Positions 20,006-29,262 of a stretch of DNA of 45,823 nt are shown in pieces (the first letter of the stretch is position 1; the number at the start of each line of letters is the position of its first letter). Source of the stretch: a virus. Below the pieces are notes generated by a model. That model was not told the origin of the DNA, did no database searches, and saw nothing but the letters and a program-made list of their open reading frames with translations. The stretch lies in the IMG/VR virus record IMGVR_UViG_3300040801_002379, positions 64,001-109,823 of that record. One strand, 5' to 3'. A program made the position numbers and the translations under genes.

Positions 20006-21430
20006 TCAATACAGGTAGTCGACGCGAGCGCCCTGGAAGAAAGGGACACCGTCGGGTGCGTAGCAGAAGAAGTAGTAGGCGTACTGCTCGTTGTCCACGG
20101 TCCGAACCGCGAGCGACTCGTTGATGGTAAGGGCCTGGAGTGTGGTCACCGTGATGGTGTCGAAGTCCGGGGAGCCGGTCTTCAAGCTCACACGGGTGCC
20201 GGTCGAAATCTCCTGTCGTCCGATGCCTGCCCGTACGTTCGAGTTTGGGTTCGAGCTGAAGATGACGGCGCCGCCGTTGATGACCGCGTTCTGGGGAAGA
20301 TGAATTGGAATCCAGAACCTCTGAGGGTCGGTGGTCGCGATGATTTGGAGAAGAACCGCACCTTCGACGCCCACCTGGGTGGTGCCTCGGTCCAAGTAGA
20401 CCGCCGCCGCATTCGTCGGTGTGAAGACAGCGTCCAGAGAGCTGTACATTTTCTGACGCTGGACGCTGCCGCCGTTGATGATGAGAGACTGCTCGACTTC
20501 GACTTCCGCTCCTCGAAGCACGATTCTGCCCGCGTTCGCGCCAGCATCGATGGACAGCTCAACGGTGGTCCCACCCGGTCCGCTATTCGGGGAGCTGTTG
20601 ATGAAGACGCGGTTGTCGACCGAGGCCTCGTCCTGGCTCATGTTGATGGCCGAGTCGAGCCCGGCCGACGGGTTGTTGACCTCCAGAGTGCCGAGCATGA
20701 CGTTCGAATTGTCCCGCCTGAGGAAGGGGCCGGTGGCGATGCCGGCCGTCGGGTCCGCCTTCCAGTCGGTGTCTCCGATGATGTCTTGGACCTGGCGGGC
20801 CAGGGCCATGACCATGTCTCTGAGGCTCGTGATGACGGAGGTCCGGTCCGAGCCCCATTCGCCGTTGGTGATTTCAGCCGAGACCGTGTCGAAGAAGAAC
20901 TCTCGGGCATCCGACTCGGTGAACGTCGTTCCGCCGCCAGCGACCACGACTTCCGCAATCTTGACCCACTCGGGGCCGGGGCTGGTGGAGCCGACGGTGA
21001 CGACCCAATCCTCGGCCAGGCGCGTCGCCACGTTGGCCGGGGTCTCGGCTGGAGTCGCAGCGAGCGGGTTCCAGAAGAACCGATTGGCGAAGTCGTCTTC
21101 GACGAACTGGAACCGGATGTAGATGTCGTATGTGCCGTCCGCGAGCCCGCTGAGGTCGACGTTCTTCGACGCCGGGCCTCCGGTCGTGACCATGCCGAAC
21201 CGGGTCTGTCCAGCTCTCTGGAAGCCCAAGATAGCTCGCCCGTTGTTGACCGTGAGCGTGCTGGTCGACGTCGAGACCGAGAATCCAGACAGGATGTACG
21301 ACTTCTCGGCCGTCATGATGTCCGAGCCGATGGCCTCCATCGTGTCGACGTGTGAATCGACGGCGGCGTTGATTGCGTCGCTCGCTTCGAGCCGCTGTCC
21401 GGTTTCGTAGTTGCTCCACTTCTTGCTCAT
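20006..21430 (-). CDS. Tail-associated structural protein (fibre or baseplate appendage)
   Basis: 474 residues from ATG 21430, with GGGAGCTGAT upstream. The helical start (NYETGQRLEASDAINAAVDS) is followed by long beta-rich sequence with small and aromatic residues (GRAILGFQRAGQTRFG, then NGEWGSDRTSVITSLRDMV), typical of phage tail appendages. The last 100 residues resemble a beta-sandwich end domain. It is the last large gene of the tail block. A receptor-binding role is plausible but unproven. Confidence 0.6.
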   Translation of the reverse strand: MSKKWSNYETGQRLEASDAINAAVDSHVDTMEAIGSDIMTAEKSYILSGFSVSTSTSTLTVNNGRAILGFQRAGQTRFGMVTTGGPASKNVDLSGLADGTYDIYIRFQFVEDDFANRFFWNPLAATPAETPANVATRLAEDWVVTVGSTSPGPEWVKIAEVVVAGGGTTFTESDAREFFFDTVSAEITNGEWGSDRTSVITSLRDMVMALARQVQDIIGDTDWKADPTAGIATGPFLRRDNSNVMLGTLEVNNPSAGLDSAINMSQDEASVDNRVFINSSPNSGPGGTTVELSIDAGANAGRIVLRGAEVEVEQSLIINGGSVQRQKMYSSLDAVFTPTNAAAVYLDRGTTQVGVEGAVLLQIIATTDPQRFWIPIHLPQNAVINGGAVIFSSNPNSNVRAGIGRQEISTGTRVSLKTGSPDFDTITVTTLQALTINESLAVRTVDNEQYAYYFFCYAPDGVPFFQGARVDYLY

Positions 21431-21431
21431 A

Positions 21432-24239
21432 TCAGCTCCCAATGTGGGGACCCGCGGAGTCCCTGAAGAACCGCGAGAAGTCAGGGATGACGCCAGCCGC
21501 GGTGAGAATGTCGACGACGGTTCGAGCGAACCCGATGTCGTCGTAGAGGTATGCAGGATAGATTTCGTATTCGAGGGGGCTCAAAGAGACGAGCGCATTT
21601 CGGACCGTCGGGTCGAACAGATAGCCCGACTCGACCTTGGAGTAGTAGACCTCCATCAGCGTGTCCGACGGGAAGGGTAGAGCCGCGGGAAGCGTGACCA
21701 CGCCTCCAGATTCTGAGCCTGCATCGGCCACCTCCCCCGTGACGCTGGAGTGCGAAGGGAAGTTGGGGACGATGCGCCACTCGACGTCCGTCTCTCCGAC
21801 GGCGAAGACGCCGAACGGACGAGCGCTCGTGTCCAGAAGAACCGCGTTCGAGCGCTGTCGGAATCGGATGGCGTTCTTGCTCGTGTAGCCTGCAACCCCG
21901 AGCGGGCCGGGGTCGTAGGGGAGAAAGGTGACCGGGTCCAGAACATCAACGATGGGGTACGTGCCCGCGTTCGGTCCGGAAAGAATCTCGATGCTGTGGC
22001 TTTGGTGGTCAGGCCAGACGAACGGGAAGCCATCGTCCACGAGGAATCTGGACTGGTCGTCGTTCGTGAAGAAGCCCGTGCTCAGCTCTCGCCCGCGCAC
22101 CGTTGCGGCTGAGCCCGACTCGGCCGTGATTTCCCAGAGGCCGAGCGCATTCGCGCCGTTCGCGTCGGTGTCCGCGAAGTCCTTGATGGTGAGGAAGCGG
22201 CCGACGTCCGCCGCCGTGAACGTGTCGGCAATCTGGTCTCCAGAAGCCGTCGCTCCAGAAAGCTGCCGGTTGAACCAGTCACGCTTCGGCTCGGAACTCC
22301 AGAGAATCTCCTTGAAGACGATGAAGCCGTCCGCCGCCATGCCCCCGAAGACGAACTCGCGGTCCGCGGAGGTGTAGTTGGCATCGTCGAAGGCCGTGGC
22401 CCAATCGCCGACGGTCGAGAAGTCGGTGTAGTCGGCCTCCTGGACCACCTCGCCATTGAGGATGAGCTGGACGTTGTCCTCGCCGTTCTTCTGGATTTTG
22501 ACGTGGAAGAACGTGTTGTAGCCGGGGCCAAAGACCGCGCTTCCGATGTTCACGCCCGCCGTGGTCGAGAACCGGACAACGGCATTCGTTCCAGACTCCT
22601 CGATGGAGACGATGATGGCGCGGGCCCCGTCCAGAATCGCCATGATGCCCTGGAAGTCGGAGCCGGTGGCTGAGCTGTCGATGGCCACGTAGCCCTCGAA
22701 GGACACGACGTCCTCGGGCTGCACCCGCGCCGCTCGGGCGTAGGCCGTGTGGTACGAAGCGTTGCCGGTGAAGCCGGCGCCCGTGTCGAAGGTCGCGTCC
22801 GCCGTGTAGAGCGTGATGGAGGGGGTCTCGCCCGGGCCGGTGCCCATCCATGCCCACGGGTTCCGGGTCGCCCCGCCCTCCAGATGGATGACGTTGCTCG
22901 GGCGGTAGTACCCGAAGCGGTCCGACGTCCGGAAGATTTCCCAGCTCGCGTCCACGAGCCCATCTGGAGCCACGCCCAAGAAAGGCCACCCGCGGACGAA
23001 GCCCGTGGTCACCAGGGAAGGTGACCCGCGGGTGAGGATGGTCGCCGTGGCCCCTTCGAAGGGTCCCGAGGTGATGCGCAGCATGTCCCCGGGGTAGACG
23101 TAGACCGGGATGGGGCTGCCGTTGAAGTTGACCGTGCCGCCGGATGACGAGCTGATGAGGGTCGAGCCCGTGCTCTCGGCCACCGTCACCTCAGACGTCT
23201 CAGGAGCCGTTCTGACGCCCGCGACGGTCAGGATGTCGTCTGGGCTGATGGTGAGCGTCGAAGCTCCTGCTGAAGCCGTGAGGACCTGCTCATAGCCATC
23301 CAGCCAGGTCTTGCCGTACGGGTTCTCTGGTTGGGCCCCGGTACCGGCGCCATCGATGAAGACTTCCCCTCCATCTTGGAGGTCCCCCTGCCCGAACTGC
23401 TGGGAGGCGATGGTGAGGTTCTCGAAGATTTCGTAGTTGCCGGCCCCCAGGATGGCCTCCAGGGCCAGCTCGATGGCGTAGATGGTCCCGCGCGGGGCGT
23501 AGGCGATGGCCTTCACGAGGGCCCGGAAGAGGTCATCGTCGGCCAGCTCGGGCGGACGATTGACGCCGACGGTCCGGGCGACGGTCGTGAGGTCCTCGCC
23601 GGTCGCGTAGTTGATGAGGAAGGACCGCCGGTAGATGTCGAGGTCGCTTTCCGAGAGCGAGTAGTCCTCGACGATGGCGAGAGGCTGATGCTCCTTCAGG
23701 ATTCCAGAAACCAGGGACCCTTCACCGTTGTCGTGAACGAGCCCCGTGAACGTCGTGTTGGTCCTGCCCGTGTAGTAGTAGATGACCTCGTCGATGACGA
23801 GCCGGCCCATGTAGTCGACGCCATCGACCGTGAAGGCCACTCCAGAATCCGGGAAGCCCAGCGTGCTCTCCACGTTGAGCGTCGTCTCTGCTGGTCGTTC
23901 GACTTCCCAATCGGCGCCCGTGAACGCACCAACGGTCGCGCCACCCGACTGGAGGATGGCCGTGACCGCAGCGGGGCCTCCCACCGCAGTGATGGTCCCC
24001 TCGGCTCCTCGCGCCGGTCCAGATAGGACACGGACCGTGTCGCCAATCGCGGCGGTGCCGAAGTCGCCAGAGGTCAGCGTAACCGCATCGACGCCGTCGA
24101 AGTCCAAGGACGCGAGACCCTCGACGACCTGGAAGGCCGGACGAGCGAGAGCCGTCGTGCGCGTGATTTGGTATCCGCGAAGCTCGGTCAGCGCTTGGCC
24201 GATGACGGAGGTCAGGCCTTCGATGATGCCCATGGTCAT
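21432..24239 (-). CDS. Large baseplate/tail protein with LamG-like insert
   Basis: 935 residues. The region around residues 190-270 (DLDIYRRSFLINYATGEDLT ... DDLFRALVKAIAYAPRGTIY) is like the helical core of baseplate proteins that follow gpJ (Mu gp48/P2 gpI type). Around 470-630 is a beta-sandwich with the ConA/LamG pattern (ASYHTAYARAARV ... TFFHVKIQKNGEDNVQLILN), a fold that often binds glycans. The rest is repeated small beta domains. It would sit at the baseplate edge, possibly touching the cell surface. The start overlaps the upstream stop as ATGA; no strong ribosome binding site. Confidence 0.6.
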   Translation of the reverse strand: MTMGIIEGLTSVIGQALTELRGYQITRTTALARPAFQVVEGLASLDFDGVDAVTLTSGDFGTAAIGDTVRVLSGPARGAEGTITAVGGPAAVTAILQSGGATVGAFTGADWEVERPAETTLNVESTLGFPDSGVAFTVDGVDYMGRLVIDEVIYYYTGRTNTTFTGLVHDNGEGSLVSGILKEHQPLAIVEDYSLSESDLDIYRRSFLINYATGEDLTTVARTVGVNRPPELADDDLFRALVKAIAYAPRGTIYAIELALEAILGAGNYEIFENLTIASQQFGQGDLQDGGEVFIDGAGTGAQPENPYGKTWLDGYEQVLTASAGASTLTISPDDILTVAGVRTAPETSEVTVAESTGSTLISSSSGGTVNFNGSPIPVYVYPGDMLRITSGPFEGATATILTRGSPSLVTTGFVRGWPFLGVAPDGLVDASWEIFRTSDRFGYYRPSNVIHLEGGATRNPWAWMGTGPGETPSITLYTADATFDTGAGFTGNASYHTAYARAARVQPEDVVSFEGYVAIDSSATGSDFQGIMAILDGARAIIVSIEESGTNAVVRFSTTAGVNIGSAVFGPGYNTFFHVKIQKNGEDNVQLILNGEVVQEADYTDFSTVGDWATAFDDANYTSADREFVFGGMAADGFIVFKEILWSSEPKRDWFNRQLSGATASGDQIADTFTAADVGRFLTIKDFADTDANGANALGLWEITAESGSAATVRGRELSTGFFTNDDQSRFLVDDGFPFVWPDHQSHSIEILSGPNAGTYPIVDVLDPVTFLPYDPGPLGVAGYTSKNAIRFRQRSNAVLLDTSARPFGVFAVGETDVEWRIVPNFPSHSSVTGEVADAGSESGGVVTLPAALPFPSDTLMEVYYSKVESGYLFDPTVRNALVSLSPLEYEIYPAYLYDDIGFARTVVDILTAAGVIPDFSRFFRDSAGPHIGS

Positions 24240-24769
24240 GGTTGTGGGAACGCCTTTCTGGACGGGTTACGAAGACCCGTCGCCAGCCATGGTGGCAGAA
24301 TCCTCCGAAGGAGCAACGTCCGGGAATCAAACGTCTCGGGGAGCACCGTCAGATTCTCCTCTGTCGTGATGGCCGAACCCCCAGCGACTGGAGTGAGCGT
24401 GAGCGAGTACGTCCCGACCGGAAGAGGCGGGAGGTAGATGGGGTCTTCTGGAACGATGACGCCACCTCCAGCATCGACGAAGACGACCTCTCGTCCTCCA
24501 GAACCTGGCCGGCCGTTATAGGCCTCGACGGGAGCCCCAGGGACGTCGACCTGCACGTAGTAGGTCCCAGCCGTGCCCTCGACTTCTGGAGAGACCGGAC
24601 CCTGACCGTTGTTCTCGACCACTAGCGCGGCCAGAACCGGGAGCGGAGGCTCTGGAAGAACCGTGAAACCGACGACACTGAACCTCTCCGATACGGCGGG
24701 CTTCTCGGCCACCACGACGGGAGAGGACGTGATTCTAGTTGCAGGTTCTGGATTCTCAGTGAAGGCCAT
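24236..24769 (-). CDS. Small structural protein sharing its N-terminus with the preceding gene
   Basis: 177 residues, beta-rich and Pro/Val/Gly-rich. Its start MAFTENPEPATRITS is nearly the same as that of the 40-residue gene upstream (MAFAANPEPATRVES), and KPAV follows in both. A domain with GTYYVQVDVPGAP and VGTYSLTLTPVAG looks like an Ig-like fold. The TGATG junction with the preceding gene and the ATGA junction with the next imply coupling. Probably a minor tail component by position. Confidence 0.65.
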   Translation of the reverse strand: MAFTENPEPATRITSSPVVVAEKPAVSERFSVVGFTVLPEPPLPVLAALVVENNGQGPVSPEVEGTAGTYYVQVDVPGAPVEAYNGRPGSGGREVVFVDAGGGVIVPEDPIYLPPLPVGTYSLTLTPVAGGSAITTEENLTVLPETFDSRTLLLRRILPPWLATGLRNPSRKAFPQP

Positions 24770-24891
24770 CAGCTACCTGCCTGTCGTGGGCGCTCCGCAT
24801 TGAACACCGGCTTCACCGCGGGCTTGCGGGGGACCACGCCCGGGGTGCTCTCGACCCGGGTTGCGGGTTCTGGATTCGCAGCAAATGCCAT
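24769..24891 (-). CDS. 40-residue protein, N-terminal duplicate of the next gene
   Basis: Reads MAFAANPEPATRVESTPGVV, then a basic end, RPRQAGS. About 12 of its first 15 residues match the next gene. It ends in TGATG, sharing one base with that start. The leader GTGAGGTGACCC resembles that of the 330-residue gene upstream. It looks like a decayed or minimal copy left by tandem duplication, but coding-type base use suggests it is still translated. Confidence 0.65.
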   Translation of the reverse strand: MAFAANPEPATRVESTPGVVPRKPAVKPVFNAERPRQAGS

Positions 24892-24899
24892 GGGTCACC

Positions 24900-25892
24900 T
24901 CACAAGATGGGGAACTCTCCGGAGGGCCATGGAATCATGACGCCCGCCGCCACCACCGCGTACCGGAGCGGTTCGCCATCACCATCCTCAACCGTGCCTC
25001 CAGGCGTATTGTTGCTCACCGCCTTGATGTCGACCCACTTGCCCATCCACCTGAAAGGTGAAGTAGAAGAGTAGAACTCCAGGTCGAACACGAGTAGCCG
25101 CCCTGCGAAGTCGAGCCCGTTCGCCCATGCGGTGTTATTTGGTCCAGAACTAGAAGCCCAACCGCCCGGTCCACCGACTGCAATTCGGATTGCGATTTCG
25201 TCGGACAGGTTCATATAAGCGCCGCAGTCGCTTGAAATAGAAGAGCCAGCCCCCAGCCCAGAGCCAGCGAAGTTGCTCGGGTTGTGAATACGGAACACGC
25301 ACAAGTGGTCTTCGCCCGTGCCAACCCCTGCTTCCACCGGGTCGTCGACCCTGAGCCAGAACTCAAACTCGTTGAATGCCTGAGACTGCCGCTTCGCGAA
25401 GAAGATGACGTCACCTCGGTCGCTCACGATGCTGTGCCACACCCCATCGACCGGCGTCGTCCAATCCCGGAGAATGACCGAATCTGTTTGAAAGTACGTT
25501 GCCAGCGACGGCTCGACGGGCGCCGCACTCGCACTGATACTGGAGATGTCGAAGTCGAGCGAGCTGAAGGTGTAGCGGATGTCCTGCGGTGTGGTGGTCG
25601 CCGTGTCTTCGGCTTCGATAAGAATTTGCCCCTTGTGCTGAAGGGCGCCAAACTCATACAGAGCCCACGTCCGGGCCGCTGCGCTGCTGCCCACCACCAC
25701 GTCGCCAGAACTACCGATATTGTCGCCCGCTGAGGCTGACACGCCATCGCTCGACGCGACCACGGTGTACCCCGCCGCCACGAACGCCGAGTGCAACGCG
25801 AAGAAAAGCTCCTGATACTGCTGCACCTGCGTCAGCCCGGCACCGATTACGTTGTTGACGTCGTGAGTCCAAGTTTTAATCAGAGTCGCCAT
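24900..25892 (-). CDS. Tail-region structural protein, paralogue 1 of 3
   Basis: 330 residues. Opens MATLIKTWTHDVNNVIG and ends VMIPWPSGEFPIL. Both ends and internal stretches (AAGYTVVASSDG, RTWALYEF) recur in the next two genes upstream at the same positions. Beta-rich, no family known to me. Three similar proteins in a row beside baseplate J suggest a repeated or hetero-oligomeric baseplate or fibre part. This copy is the most diverged of the three and has one TTCTGGA-type site. Confidence 0.65.
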   Translation of the reverse strand: MATLIKTWTHDVNNVIGAGLTQVQQYQELFFALHSAFVAAGYTVVASSDGVSASAGDNIGSSGDVVVGSSAAARTWALYEFGALQHKGQILIEAEDTATTTPQDIRYTFSSLDFDISSISASAAPVEPSLATYFQTDSVILRDWTTPVDGVWHSIVSDRGDVIFFAKRQSQAFNEFEFWLRVDDPVEAGVGTGEDHLCVFRIHNPSNFAGSGLGAGSSISSDCGAYMNLSDEIAIRIAVGGPGGWASSSGPNNTAWANGLDFAGRLLVFDLEFYSSTSPFRWMGKWVDIKAVSNNTPGGTVEDGDGEPLRYAVVAAGVMIPWPSGEFPIL

Positions 25893-25895
25893 GGG

Positions 25896-26888
25896 TCAAC
25901 CTACTGGAAAAGCATCTGCGGGCCATGGAATCATGAGCCCCTTGATGACGTGTGCGTACCGCACCGGGTCTGCGTCGTCGGCTTCCACAATACCGAAGGG
26001 GTAGTTGGGGTTGCACTGCCGCACGTCAGTCCACACCCCGAACCATCGACGGTCAGTCCCCTGACTGCTCGAAAGGTAGACCGGAAAGTGGACGACGCGC
26101 TGTCCCTGCTCAACGTCCGGAGATGACTGGGCGAGCGTCGTGTAGCCGCCTATGGAAACGCCGGATGTGTAGTTGCCGAGCGCGTCCTCGTCACATGCCG
26201 TGGAGTCTGGACTCGGCGAGAGAACTGGCGATGATGAGGCGGAAGACCACTCCATGAGCATCTGGAGGTTTCCTGCTGGAGTGCCCGCACGCGCGGCTGT
26301 GTCTGTACGAATGGCGAAAATGCCCTGGGGGAAGGGGTCGACCGGTACGTAGTACGCTTCGCGCGTGAAGAAGAAGAAGTCCCCTTCATCGGACCACACG
26401 GCGTGCCACCACATGCCTTGCCACTCTTCCACGCCGCTCCAGGGACGAAGCTCGAAGTCGACCTGGATGCTAAGCGCGGTATCAGGACCGTTGGGCGTCG
26501 GCGTGCTGCTCACCGTGGCTGCCGCTGTATCGAAGCCGAGCACGTCCGCGTAGCTGTCGACGCCTTGGTTCTTCGAGACGCCTACGACGGTTTCAGGTTC
26601 GACTAGAAGCTGCCAGCTCCCGGCGTCAGGCATCCCGGCGGGCGGGTCGTAGAGAATCCATGTCCGGGCGCTGGACGTATTGTCGCCCTGCACCACGTCC
26701 GCAGTTGTGACCACGTTGTCGGTGGCGTCAGCCGTGACCCCGTTGGAGCTGAAGACCACCGTGTACCCGGCGGCTTTCAGGGACTCATGCAGCGCGATGA
26801 ACGCCAGGGCGTACTGCTCCTCCACCGTCGCCTGCGGACCAATGAAGTTGTTGACGTTGTGGGACCAAGTCTTTGCGAACGTAGCCAT
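25896..26888 (-). CDS. Tail-region structural protein, paralogue 2 of 3
   Basis: 330 residues, opening MATFAKTWSHNVNNFIG and ending LMIPWPADAFPVG. It shares with paralogue 3 AAGYTV-SSNG, RTWILYDPP, FVRTDTA/IRTDTA and AGTPxGNLQ, so these two are closest to each other. No TTCTGGA-type site in the gene. Function unknown, see paralogue 1. The start overlaps the previous stop as TGATG. Confidence 0.65.
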   Translation of the reverse strand: MATFAKTWSHNVNNFIGPQATVEEQYALAFIALHESLKAAGYTVVFSSNGVTADATDNVVTTADVVQGDNTSSARTWILYDPPAGMPDAGSWQLLVEPETVVGVSKNQGVDSYADVLGFDTAAATVSSTPTPNGPDTALSIQVDFELRPWSGVEEWQGMWWHAVWSDEGDFFFFTREAYYVPVDPFPQGIFAIRTDTAARAGTPAGNLQMLMEWSSASSSPVLSPSPDSTACDEDALGNYTSGVSIGGYTTLAQSSPDVEQGQRVVHFPVYLSSSQGTDRRWFGVWTDVRQCNPNYPFGIVEADDADPVRYAHVIKGLMIPWPADAFPVG

Positions 26889-27889
26889 CAGAGCACCGGG
26901 AACCCGTCAGAAGGCCATGGAATCAAAAGCTCATGGATGAGGTGGATGTAGCGAACCGGGTCCGTGTCTCCGTCTTCGACCCAGCCCGCCTCAAGCTCAT
27001 CGGACACGGTTCGGATGTCGGTCCAGATACCGAGGTACCGAGCGATGTCCTGCGCGGCAGACGACGACCAGTAACAGGGCCAATCAATCAGTCGTCCTCG
27101 TTCATCGAGCCCATCGGTCCACGTGTCTGGTGCATCGAAGGACACCGAACTCAGCGTCGCATTCGCAGTGCTGCTGGGCTTTCCACTGCGGTTGAAGCAC
27201 ACACAAGGGAGGTTCGCGTTGGGGATGACGGGAAAGGTGGTCGAGTTGCTGGCCGACCAGCCACCCACGATTTGAAGATTCCCATCTGGAGTGCCTGCTC
27301 GCTCCGCGGTGTCAGTCCGCACGAACAAGATGGACCCTGCGAAGGCGTCACGCATTCCGCGTGCCCGGGTGATGAAGAACAGGTCACCCTCGTCGGACCA
27401 CATGGCGTGCCAAGTAGCCGCTGAATCCTCTGTCGTGCTCCAGTAACGAATGTCGACCAGCACGTCGATAACGGTCAGTGCCTGTTCATCGTTGGGCGTC
27501 GGCAGCGTACCCGTTGCGGCTGCCGACGTGTCGAAGCCCACGAAGTCGGAGTACAGCTTGACGCCCTGGTTCTGGCTCGGTGCCGAGTTGATGACCTCGG
27601 GCTCGATGAGAATCTGCCAGGTGTCGCTGTCCGGCGCAGTCGCGGGCGGGTCGTAGAGAATCCACGTCCGTGGGGTCGAGGTCAGGTTCCCAACCACAAC
27701 GTCTGCCTTGGTGAGCACGTTGTCGCTGGCGTCCGCGGTAGTGCCGTTGCTGCTGTAGGCGACGGTGTAGCCCGCGTTCTTGAACGTATTGTGGAGCTGA
27801 AGGAACAGCTCCTGATACAAGTCCTCGACCGTGGTCTGGGGGACCACGTTGTTCACGTCGAAGGACCAATTCTTGGAAAGCGCTACCAT
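26888..27889 (-). CDS. Tail-region structural protein, paralogue 3 of 3
   Basis: 333 residues, opening MVALSKNWSFDVNNVVP and ending LLIPWPSDGFPVL, with GAGGAGCATC before the ATG. This is the first copy read after baseplate J. It has a cysteine pair (LPCVCFNRSG) not seen at the same place in the others. No TTCTGGA-type site. Role inferred only from position. Confidence 0.65.
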   Translation of the reverse strand: MVALSKNWSFDVNNVVPQTTVEDLYQELFLQLHNTFKNAGYTVAYSSNGTTADASDNVLTKADVVVGNLTSTPRTWILYDPPATAPDSDTWQILIEPEVINSAPSQNQGVKLYSDFVGFDTSAAATGTLPTPNDEQALTVIDVLVDIRYWSTTEDSAATWHAMWSDEGDLFFITRARGMRDAFAGSILFVRTDTAERAGTPDGNLQIVGGWSASNSTTFPVIPNANLPCVCFNRSGKPSSTANATLSSVSFDAPDTWTDGLDERGRLIDWPCYWSSSAAQDIARYLGIWTDIRTVSDELEAGWVEDGDTDPVRYIHLIHELLIPWPSDGFPVL

Positions 27890-27897
27890 GATGCTCC

Positions 27898-29259
27898 TCA
27901 GGTCAGGTTGATGAGAGACGCCGCCGAGATTCGAGGAATCTGGTCGTCCAGAATGTTGATGTTGGCCGCGGGGAGGTCGAGCTGGACGTCCACCACACCG
28001 TCGACACCCATGATGCGGTCGATGACCTCGTTCCGGATGACGTCTCCAGAAATGCCGAGCGAGTTGACGTAGTCCAGAACAGCCTGCTGAGCATTCGCGA
28101 TGGCGTCAGCCTTGGCGACGCGGTCGACGAAGAGGAAGCCTTGGACGTCGACCGGAACCACCGTCGGACTGAGCACGCGGACATGGACTCCTGCCGCTCG
28201 GAAGCCCGGGAAGTTGGCGCGGTCCGCCGGGTCTCCATCGATGACTTTCTGGACTTCGGCGATGAGGTTCACATACGGGGTGTAACTCGCCGTGATTTGC
28301 TCGCCAGCGGTCAGAGCCGGGACGAAGAAGAGTCGCCCGTTCGCCGGGTTCACGTAGTATTCGGTGCCGACCGTCAGGGTCCCACGGAAGCTCGACGTCA
28401 CCGTCAGGCCCGCAGAGAGGGCCACCGGGGTCTGGATGAGGTCCAGAAATTCCTCCCCGCCGAGAGCCGATGCGATGACGACCTCTCCGACTACGGCCGT
28501 GCCGAGGTCCGCGGCAGTGCCCGCCCCATCGTCGATGTAGAGCGTCACGTTGCTGGGGTCGAGCGGGTCCTCGAATACGCTGGCGAACTTCACGGCCTTT
28601 CCGGTCGTTGGGTCCACAACGCCGAGAGCGATGAATTCCAGTCCGTCGACCGTGCATCGACTGAGGGAAGCGATGTAGTTTCGGATGCGCTCCCGGAAGC
28701 TGTCGTCCGTCTCCTCATCTGCACCAGAGGAGGTTCCAACCGGGTTCGTGACGGTGTCGACGCCCGGAATCTTGGACGCGAACTTGACGATGGTGTCCGC
28801 GGGGACGTTGCCGTCTTCGCCAACCGAGGCGGCCACGATGGGTGTCGCGGCAGAGCTGGCCGAGCCCGATGCGATGGTGACCTGCTGCGAGGTCGTGAAC
28901 ACGGTTCCGTCCGCGGTCTTCACCTCGGTGCCCGCCTGGATGGTGACCGTTCCCGTGGTTGTGGCACGGCCGAAGACGACCTCCCCGATGGCGCGGCTGG
29001 CCGGAAGTCGGGACAGCGTGTTCGGCGCGATTTCGGCCGCGCGCTCGTCCAGGTCCTCGCCAGCCGCAGTGCGGAGGTCGAAGAGGTCCCGGAGCCGAGT
29101 CATCTGCCAGTAGGCTTCGTCCTGCTCGCGAGCCATGGCCGCGAGGATGTTCTTCACGATGCCGACGTCGCTGACGTCCGAGAGGTCGGTGCGAGCAACC
29201 AGACGCCCGATGGCGCGTTCCAGAATCTGCTCGTAACGGCGTAGCTGTATCTGAGGCAT
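27898..29259 (-). CDS. Baseplate J-like protein
   Basis: 453 residues of the baseplate J family (Mu gp47, P2 gpJ; related to T4 gp6). The N-terminal helical part (ILAAMAREQDEAYWQMTRLR) is followed by a beta domain with GRATTTGTVTIQAGTEVKT, where such proteins have VPAGT-like motifs. The conserved stretch GADEETDDSFRERIRNYI lies near residues 183-200. It forms the wedge ring of the baseplate together with the LysM/gp25-like protein. It follows that gene's stop by a few bases. Confidence 0.88.
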   Translation of the reverse strand: MPQIQLRRYEQILERAIGRLVARTDLSDVSDVGIVKNILAAMAREQDEAYWQMTRLRDLFDLRTAAGEDLDERAAEIAPNTLSRLPASRAIGEVVFGRATTTGTVTIQAGTEVKTADGTVFTTSQQVTIASGSASSAATPIVAASVGEDGNVPADTIVKFASKIPGVDTVTNPVGTSSGADEETDDSFRERIRNYIASLSRCTVDGLEFIALGVVDPTTGKAVKFASVFEDPLDPSNVTLYIDDGAGTAADLGTAVVGEVVIASALGGEEFLDLIQTPVALSAGLTVTSSFRGTLTVGTEYYVNPANGRLFFVPALTAGEQITASYTPYVNLIAEVQKVIDGDPADRANFPGFRAAGVHVRVLSPTVVPVDVQGFLFVDRVAKADAIANAQQAVLDYVNSLGISGDVIRNEVIDRIMGVDGVVDVQLDLPAANINILDDQIPRISAASLINLT

Positions 29260-29262
29260 GAA

